Assembly: GCA_964621445.1 (NCBI GenBank)
Contig: CAZUNO010000029.1
Coordinates: forward strand, 5,186-32,544
Origin: CAZUNO01 sp964621445 [NCBI: Candidatus Hadarchaeota archaeon]
Lineage (GTDB): Archaea; CAYQAE01; CAYVLA01
Reading direction: 5' to 3'
Length of the DNA: 27,359 nucleotides
How positions within the stretch are numbered: position 1 is the first letter of the stretch; every line of letters starts with the position of its first letter. The notes under the pieces were generated by a model. That model had not been told where the DNA came from. It searched no databases and saw only the letters and a list, made by a program, of their open reading frames with translations. Positions 22,186 to 27,359 of the stretch are shown here, one piece after another. Both the position numbers and the translations under genes were made by a program.

Positions 22186-23340
22186 CTAGACGTTTTCCCA
22201 GGCCCTGGATGCCAGGTCTCCATCGTACATATACTTTGAAAGCAGGCCTTCGGCCTTATTCTTCCTCTCCCGGTGGCCCTCCAGGAACTCAACCAATCGG
22301 TCGGTTAGCTCCTCCTTGCAGGCACCACAGAACCTCTCCCCGAGCCTGCATTCCCTGGCTCTTCTGTCCACCTCTTCATCCTCCCGCAGAAATAGCGTGT
22401 ATAACCACTGGAACACCACGCACCGGTCCGGGTCACCACCCCTCTCCCCGTGCTCCTTCCTGGTTGCCCCTCCCCCGGTGAAGGCATCCCATATCTTCTC
22501 CCGGACCTGTTCGGGAGTGTCCGAGAGGAATATCGCGGTCTCCGGTCTTGACGCCGACATCTTCCCCCCCACCTCCAGCAGGCCGCTGAGCAACCTGGAA
22601 TGAATTGCTCCTGGTTTTGGGTAACCGAGCTTGGGAGCAACATCGCGGGCCATCTTCAGGAAGCTATCCTGGTCAATTCCCATGGGGACTATGACCGGGG
22701 TTGGACCATCGACAAAATTTGCCAGTAAAAGATGGGCCGCCTGGATGGCCGGGAAGAAGCTCCACCCGATATTTCGGAGGACCGAGTCCCCGAAGGTGGC
22801 CTTTGCCGTGTTGAAGGTTATGTGTTTGGCTATTCTTGCCGCGGGGCGATATATGTTGGTGAACTCCAGATTGCTGAAAATAAAGGTCTTATCGGGATCG
22901 AATCCCACTGCGGCTATGTCCCTCGCATTTTGCTCTGCGAACTGCTGGGCTTTTTCGAAGGAAAGGTCCTGTTTTACGTAAAACTTCTCATCCGAGGTTA
23001 GCTGTATGTATACATCTGCATCGTACCTCTCCTGGAGCCAACGGGTTAACTCTAAAGGTATGTAGTGGGCTATGGTCATGTTTCCCGAGGGACCTCTCCC
23101 CGTGGACAGTGCAAACTTCCTTCCCTGGCCAAATCCATCGAGTATCCTGTCCAGGTCCCTGTGGGAAAAGAAGTATCTCCTCTTTAGATAGATATGAACC
23201 GGTTCCCGAAAACGTCCTAGTATCTCGGGACCTATTCTCTGCACACCGAATTCATCTATCAGCCTATCGTAGTCAACCTCACCCTCAACTTCCCATGGTG
23301 TAACAGTAAACACTGATTCATTAGATTCAGAACTCACCAA
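22186..23340 (-). CDS. trpS: Tryptophan--tRNA ligase, archaeal/eukaryotic type
   Basis: TrpRS charges tRNA-Trp with tryptophan. The 384-aa class I synthetase starts with FTVTPWEVEGEVDYDRLI, typical of the archaeal/eukaryotic group. It has ALSTGRGPSGNMTIAHYIPL (77-96) at the HIGH-motif position and KMSAS at 260-264. The HIGH motif reads TIAH, so its first His and its Gly are changed, while the last His and the KMSAS loop remain. TTG 23340 and GTG 23337 are both possible starts; GGTGGG lies just upstream. It is followed by the corrinoid protein gene. Confidence 0.95.
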   Translation of the reverse strand: MVSSESNESVFTVTPWEVEGEVDYDRLIDEFGVQRIGPEILGRFREPVHIYLKRRYFFSHRDLDRILDGFGQGRKFALSTGRGPSGNMTIAHYIPLELTRWLQERYDADVYIQLTSDEKFYVKQDLSFEKAQQFAEQNARDIAAVGFDPDKTFIFSNLEFTNIYRPAARIAKHITFNTAKATFGDSVLRNIGWSFFPAIQAAHLLLANFVDGPTPVIVPMGIDQDSFLKMARDVAPKLGYPKPGAIHSRLLSGLLEVGGKMSASRPETAIFLSDTPEQVREKIWDAFTGGGATRKEHGERGGDPDRCVVFQWLYTLFLREDEEVDRRARECRLGERFCGACKEELTDRLVEFLEGHRERKNKAEGLLSKYMYDGDLASRAWENV

Positions 23341-23382
23341 AACCCACCTTTCATCTTCTACGGACAGGAAGATGTAAGGGAA

Positions 23383-23595
23383 TTACCTCTTGGAGGTTCT
23401 TACCCTGCCACGTCTCTGGCCGTAGCATTCCGGACAGACTTCCCAACGAAGTCCTCCAGAACCCTCTAAATTTTTCGTGTGATCGTCGCAAATGGGCCTC
23501 CCACATCTCTTGCATTCCCTAATAGTTAGGGTTTCACAGAAGGCGCATTTCTTTTTTCTCTTCTTTGAGAGGCCGAAAAAGAGGAAGCTAAGCAT
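23383..23595 (-). CDS. Small Cys-rich zinc-binding protein
   Basis: This 70-aa basic protein has eight likely zinc ligands: C17, C20, C28, C31, C36, H39, C54 and C57. They form C-x2-C-x7-C-x2-C-x4-C-x2-H-x14-C-x2-C, enough for two zinc ions in a cross-brace. The N-terminus is hydrophobic (LSFLFFGL) and is followed by a run of lysines and arginines. The C-terminus is also basic, which suggests nucleic acid binding. ATG 23595 has GGTGGT five nt upstream. The gene lies 42 nt before trpS and may be co-transcribed with it. I do not recognise a named family. Confidence 0.7.
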   Translation of the reverse strand: MLSFLFFGLSKKRKKKCAFCETLTIRECKRCGRPICDDHTKNLEGSGGLRWEVCPECYGQRRGRVRTSKR

Positions 23596-23682
23596 TTTAC
23601 CACCCTAGGAAGGCGGACTCGGGTGCTATCATAGTCTTATTAATGTTTAGTGGGCCATAGCCAAAAGGAACGTTTTTGGCAG

Positions 23683-23690
23683 TATAAAAG
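23683..23690 (+). promoter_or_regulatory. TATA box of the cinA-like gene
   Basis: TATAAAAG lies 32 nt before ATG 23722, which predicts a leader of about 10 nt. It also bounds the minus-strand promoter of the 70-aa gene within a 126-nt divergent gap. Confidence 0.55.
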
Positions 23691-23721
23691 TTATCAGATC
23701 ATGGTCATCCCTTAGAAATAC

Positions 23722-24471
23722 ATGGAAGTCGAGATAATAACCGTTGGCTATGAGATCCTGGAGGGGGACGTCCAGGACACCAACTCCAGCTGGATGGCCA
23801 GAAAGATATCATCCACGGGCAATACGGTGGCCAGGATAACCATAATTCAGGATCAACCATCGGTAATAGCCAAGACCCTCAGGGAGGCCCTATCGAGGAG
23901 GCCCTCCCTAATACTCGTATCCGGCGGTCTGGGACCCACAAAGGACGACTTAACCCTTCAGGGCCTATCACTGGCCCTTGACAGAGAGCTGAAAATAGAT
24001 CCCGGCGCTCTGGAGATGGTCAGCAACAGATATTCCAGGATACACCCCGAGGTTGCCCCTGATAATCTGATGACAGAGTCCAGAAGAAAAATGGCAAAGA
24101 TCCCCGATGGGTCAAAGCCGCTACCAAATCCCGAGGGAGCCGCCCCGGGCGTACTGATAAAGGAGGGCGAAACCGCCATTATCTGCCTCCCCGGGGTACC
24201 CGATGAACTCAAGTCCATATTTAAAGGCTCCGTGCTTCCCACGCTCTCACGGATCGATGCCATAAAGATTCATTGCCTGTTTGTGGAAGGGATCGGTGAA
24301 TCGGCTCTAGCTCCCGAGCTCAATCGTATAATGGAGGAAATGGGAGTGGAGATCCGGTCATATCCATCGAAGGGCAGAATTAGGCTCAAGATTTTAGGCG
24401 AAGAGGCGGATCAGGCGTCCCAACGGCTGGTTTCCAGGTTAGGAGAGGATGTCAGGGTCACGGAAATCTGA
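23722..24471 (+). CDS. CinA N-terminal/molybdopterin-binding-like protein
   Basis: This 249-aa protein is the stand-alone MoCF-binding-type domain of the CinA family (COG1058-like). The N-terminal VGYEILEGDVQDTNSSWMA stands for the GxELLxG-x-DTN motif. It continues with VSGGLGPTKDDLT (about 67-79), GAAPGVLI and CLPGVPDEL. In bacteria CinA proteins combine this ADP-ribose pyrophosphatase part with an NMN deamidase domain. Archaeal copies like this one have only the first part, so a role in nucleotide or NAD-related clean-up is inferred. A TATA box lies 32 nt upstream. Confidence 0.88.
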   Translation: MEVEIITVGYEILEGDVQDTNSSWMARKISSTGNTVARITIIQDQPSVIAKTLREALSRRPSLILVSGGLGPTKDDLTLQGLSLALDRELKIDPGALEMVSNRYSRIHPEVAPDNLMTESRRKMAKIPDGSKPLPNPEGAAPGVLIKEGETAIICLPGVPDELKSIFKGSVLPTLSRIDAIKIHCLFVEGIGESALAPELNRIMEEMGVEIRSYPSKGRIRLKILGEEADQASQRLVSRLGEDVRVTEI

Positions 24472-24535
24472 CTTCACCCGCCCGAGATAAGATTGATATG
24501 CCCCACAGGGCGACATAACCAAAAGTGAACTCCAG

Positions 24536-25516
24536 ATGGACTACTCGACCGACGGCCTGATTAGTGACCGTTCCATACTGATCACCGGTGCCGCTGGTTT
24601 TATCGGCAGCAATCTGGCCGAGATCCTGAGCCGGGATAACTCAAATTCGGTTATCATGGTCGATGATCTATCTAAGGGATCTAGGTCCAATTTGGATTGG
24701 GCGGAGAAACGCCCTAATTGCCGCTTTCACAGGCTGGATATTCGCGATTCGAAATCCCTTTTCGAACTACTGGAGGATGCGGACATCCTCCTCCACCAAG
24801 CGGCGGTGGCCAGCGTTCCCGCGTCCCTCGAAGACCCCATGGGGACCAATGACGTAAACGTTGGTGGGACCCTATCCTGTCTTGAGGGCTGCAGAAGGGC
24901 TGACGTCGGATCCATGGTTTACGCCTCCTCCTGCGCGGTTTACGGCGAGGCATCCGAACCGCCTCTATCTGAGAGCGAACCCAGTGAACCCATTTCCCCC
25001 TATGGGGTATCCAAACTGTCCTGTGAGCAATATGGCCTCATGTTTTCCCGAACCTATGGCCTTCGAGTAGCCGGACTGCGCTACTTTAACGTCTACGGCC
25101 CCAGGCAGGACCCCTCCTCTCAGTATGCGGCCGTGGTTCCCAAGTTCATCGGTAGGATGCTGAAGGGCAAACCACCGATAATATTTGGAGATGGAGAACA
25201 GACCAGGGACTTCATCTATGTTCAGGATGTGGCCAGGGCCAACTGCATGGCCGCGGAAAAGGGTAATCAGGAGGGCTCGGTATATAATGTGGCCGGGGGA
25301 CGACCGGTGTCCATAAACAGGCTGGTCCGGGAACTAAACCGGGCCATGAAAACTGACCTCAAGCCAACCTACGGGGAGGAGAGACCGGGAGATATTCGCC
25401 ACAGCTGGGCCGACCTCGAACTTATAAAGAGTGAACTAGACTTTGAGCCCGTATTCAGTCTGGACGAGGGACTGCAAAGAACCGTTTCCTACTTCAGGTC
25501 ACGGAAGGTGAAATGA
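24536..25516 (+). CDS. NAD-dependent sugar-nucleotide epimerase/dehydratase
   Basis: This 326-aa extended short-chain dehydrogenase has TGAAGFIGS (17-25) for NAD binding. [15 protein letters not shown] (87-101), S131/S132 and the catalytic Y156-x3-K160 (YGVSK) follow, then [12 protein letters not shown] and [13 protein letters not shown]. The SVPASLEDP block resembles WbpP-like UDP-GlcNAc/UDP-Glc 4-epimerases, but related enzymes act on other sugars. It would supply sugars for surface glycans or protein glycosylation. The stop overlaps the ilvD start as ATGA, so the two are co-translated although their functions look unrelated. Confidence 0.9.
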   Translation: MDYSTDGLISDRSILITGAAGFIGSNLAEILSRDNSNSVIMVDDLSKGSRSNLDWAEKRPNCRFHRLDIRDSKSLFELLEDADILLHQAAVASVPASLEDPMGTNDVNVGGTLSCLEGCRRADVGSMVYASSCAVYGEASEPPLSESEPSEPISPYGVSKLSCEQYGLMFSRTYGLRVAGLRYFNVYGPRQDPSSQYAAVVPKFIGRMLKGKPPIIFGDGEQTRDFIYVQDVARANCMAAEKGNQEGSVYNVAGGRPVSINRLVRELNRAMKTDLKPTYGEERPGDIRHSWADLELIKSELDFEPVFSLDEGLQRTVSYFRSRKVK

Positions 25517-27183
25517 TGCGAAGCGATGCTGTAAAAAAGGGAGTTGAGCGCATACCCCACAGGGCCCTGCTTAGAGCCTGTGGATTGAAGACCGAGGATT
25601 TCGACAAACCCCTCATAGGGATTGCCAATTCCTGGAACCAGGCGATACCCGGGCACGTCCACATGATGGACCTTCACCGGGAGATCGCATCCGGTATAAG
25701 GGAGGCGGGGGGCGTTCCCCTATCCTTTGGGGTGCCCTCGGTGTGCGACGGCATAGCGATGAACGTCGAGATGAGGTTTTCGCTCCCTTCCAGGGAACTG
25801 ATAGCCGATTCCATCGAGACAGTCGTCAGGTCCCACTCATATGATGCCTGGGTAGGATTGACCAACTGTGACAAGATTACCCCAGGCATGCTCATGGCCT
25901 CGGGAAGGCTTGATATACCCTCCATAATGGTCACCGGCGGCCCCATGGAGGCCGGAAAATTAGATGATGAGAGGCTGGACGTCATATCCTGTTTCGAGGC
26001 CGTGGGAGGGGTGAAATCCGGGGGCATGACGGAGGAAAAGGGGGAGAAGATATCCGAACTGGGCTGCCCGGGTGCCGGGTCATGTGCAGGACTATTCACC
26101 GCTAACTCCATGGCCTATGTAACCGAGGCCCTGGGCATGTCTCTTACGGGCTCGGCCTCGGTACTGGCCCTAGATCCCGAGAGGAAGAGGATCGCCAGGA
26201 GATCCGGGGAACGGGTACTGGAGTTACTGGAGGAGGGTATTACCCCTTCCAGGATCATGACCGAGAATGCATTCGAAAACGCCATAAGGATGGATATGGC
26301 CATAGGCGGCTCATCCAATACGGTACTACACCTCATAGCCATCGCCAGAGAGCTTGGAATAGAGATAGAGATGGAGAGGTTCGACGAGATATCCCGTGAT
26401 GCCCCCAACATATGTTCAATCAGGCCCTCCGGGCCCTATTTCATGGAGGACCTTCACAGGGCCGGAGGAGTCCCTGGTATACTCAGCAGGCTCAAGGATG
26501 ACATAAAGCCCTCGCCCACCGTTTCTGGCATCGACATAACGGAATCAGCCAAAAAAGGGGAGGTCAAGGACGTAGAGGTAATCAGAACCAAGGATAACGC
26601 CTTCCACCCAGAGGGAGGAATCGCGGTCCTCAAGGGAAACCTGGCTCCCAATGGCTCGGTGGTCAAGCAACCGGCAGTGCCCGACAAGATGATGGTCCAT
26701 GAAGGACCCGCCCGCGTATTCGATACCGAGGAGGACAGCATGGACGCCATCCTATCCGGAGATATAGACGAGGGCGATGTGATCATAATTAGGTTCGTGG
26801 GGGTCAAGGGAGCGCCTGGCATGCCGGAGATGCTCTCCCCGACCTCATCCCTAGTCGGAGTTGGAATGATAGAACATGTGGGTCTCATAACCGACGGACG
26901 CTTCTCCGGGGGCACCAGAGGATTATGCATAGGGCATGTGTGCCCTGAGGCCATGGATGGGGGGCCCATTGCCGCAGCTCGCGAAGGTGACACCGTTCGC
27001 ATTGACATCCCCTCCCGCCGTCTGGACCTCCTAATAGACGAGGATGAGATGGCTTCCCGGATGGACATGGTTCCCAGAAAGATCGAAGAGATGTCGCAGA
27101 GGGAAGTTGGGGGATGGCTGGCCAGATATGCCGAGGCTGCAGGGCCTGCAGATAAGGGCGCATCGCTATCCAGTCTTGAATGA
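25513..27183 (+). CDS. ilvD: Dihydroxy-acid dehydratase IlvD
   Basis: IlvD dehydrates 2,3-dihydroxy acids to 2-oxo acids in valine, leucine and isoleucine synthesis. The 556-aa protein shows [12 protein letters not shown] at the start, [33 protein letters not shown] with cluster Cys C119, and [17 protein letters not shown] with C191. The site that is a third Cys (SCWN) in [2Fe-2S] plant-type enzymes is N-S-W-N here, as in E. coli-type enzymes. That hints at an oxygen-labile [4Fe-4S] cluster. It starts in a 4-nt overlap with the epimerase gene. Sugar-acid dehydratases of the same superfamily are an alternative, but length and motifs favour IlvD. Confidence 0.93.
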   Translation: MMRSDAVKKGVERIPHRALLRACGLKTEDFDKPLIGIANSWNQAIPGHVHMMDLHREIASGIREAGGVPLSFGVPSVCDGIAMNVEMRFSLPSRELIADSIETVVRSHSYDAWVGLTNCDKITPGMLMASGRLDIPSIMVTGGPMEAGKLDDERLDVISCFEAVGGVKSGGMTEEKGEKISELGCPGAGSCAGLFTANSMAYVTEALGMSLTGSASVLALDPERKRIARRSGERVLELLEEGITPSRIMTENAFENAIRMDMAIGGSSNTVLHLIAIARELGIEIEMERFDEISRDAPNICSIRPSGPYFMEDLHRAGGVPGILSRLKDDIKPSPTVSGIDITESAKKGEVKDVEVIRTKDNAFHPEGGIAVLKGNLAPNGSVVKQPAVPDKMMVHEGPARVFDTEEDSMDAILSGDIDEGDVIIIRFVGVKGAPGMPEMLSPTSSLVGVGMIEHVGLITDGRFSGGTRGLCIGHVCPEAMDGGPIAAAREGDTVRIDIPSRRLDLLIDEDEMASRMDMVPRKIEEMSQREVGGWLARYAEAAGPADKGASLSSLE

Positions 27184-27218
27184 ACACTTTCCTCAGGACC
27201 CGGTCTAATGGATTAGGT

Positions 27219-27359
27219 TCAGGCCTCGGTTCGGTCGAAGAAGATCACTATGTCCTCCGAGTGAACGGCATCCAGACCAATACTCACCATGGTGGTGACA
27301 TTTGGGCTGCCGGGACCAAGCTTGGTAGGATTGAAGGTAAGCTCAATCGATATCAGGTC
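27219..27359 (-). CDS. C-terminal end of an unknown protein (partial)
   Basis: The last 46 codons of a minus-strand frame are visible, ending in TGA at 27221-27219. The peptide contains ISIELTFNPTKLGPG, VTTMVSIGLDAVHSEDI and ends VIFFDRTEA. It alternates hydrophobic and polar residues like beta strands, so it is probably the end of a beta-rich, possibly extracellular, domain. The gene is convergent with ilvD, separated by 35 nt. Nothing more can be said about function. Confidence 0.55.
   Translation of the reverse strand, partial: DLISIELTFNPTKLGPGSPNVTTMVSIGLDAVHSEDIVIFFDRTEA

Noticed and set aside
1-27359. tRNA genes, CRISPR arrays, insertion sequences or attachment sites
   Set aside because: None of the gaps shows a cloverleaf with a GGTTCRA arm, short evenly spaced repeats, a transposase or integrase gene, or flanking inverted repeats.

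Overview
This window is archaeal. It carries aIF2-beta, DUF424, NMD3, an Mre11-Rad50 pair, the NucS/EndoMS mismatch endonuclease, the archaeal-type NMN adenylyltransferase, the F420 enzyme CofE and an archaeal/eukaryotic-type TrpRS. Its promoters look like archaeal TATA boxes about 25 nt before a start, often with little or no leader. A euryarchaeal lineage that makes F420 fits best. A Thermoplasmata-like relative is my guess, but no single gene here fixes the phylum. TTG and GTG starts are common, many genes overlap by 4 nt (ATGA, TTGA or CTGA), and three convergent pairs overlap tail to tail.

Layout. 218-6629 (+) is an information-processing run: an OB-fold RPA-associated protein, aIF2-beta, DUF424, NMD3, Mre11 and Rad50. 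The Rad50 start appears to be a CTG inside a CTGA overlap. 6622-9948 (-) holds a two-domain universal stress protein, CofE, NadM and a Gfo/Idh/MocA oxidoreductase. 10076-11665 (+) holds a RidA-family protein and HisC. NucS (-) and an isochorismatase-family hydrolase (+) leave a compact two-way promoter at about 12420-12484.

13017-19663 (-) is a long co-directional block: two-subunit class I fumarase, glycerate 2-kinase, endonuclease III, a membrane-anchored winged-helix regulator and a secreted, membrane-tethered family-10-like pectate lyase. The last two read as a sensor/regulator and enzyme pair for pectin-like polymers. The glycerate kinase would suit a sugar-acid route that ends in glycerate.

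19664-20575 is the only long stretch without a convincing gene. It holds two diverged copies of a roughly 324-nt element in tandem. Three sequence blocks recur at exactly 324 nt, and matching stem-loops are built from different bases. I favour a tandem structured RNA, but an in-frame ORF spans both copies and the coding alternative is not excluded. Next to it are two small orphan genes: a 99-aa single-pass membrane protein, apparently leaderless, and a 113-aa protein with a duplicated Cys/His module.

21448-23595 (-) encodes a small Cys-rich protein, TrpRS (with an altered HIGH motif) and a solitary corrinoid-binding protein. 23722-27183 (+) encodes a CinA-like protein, a sugar-nucleotide epimerase and dihydroxy-acid dehydratase (IlvD). 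The end of an unknown gene enters from the right edge on the minus strand.
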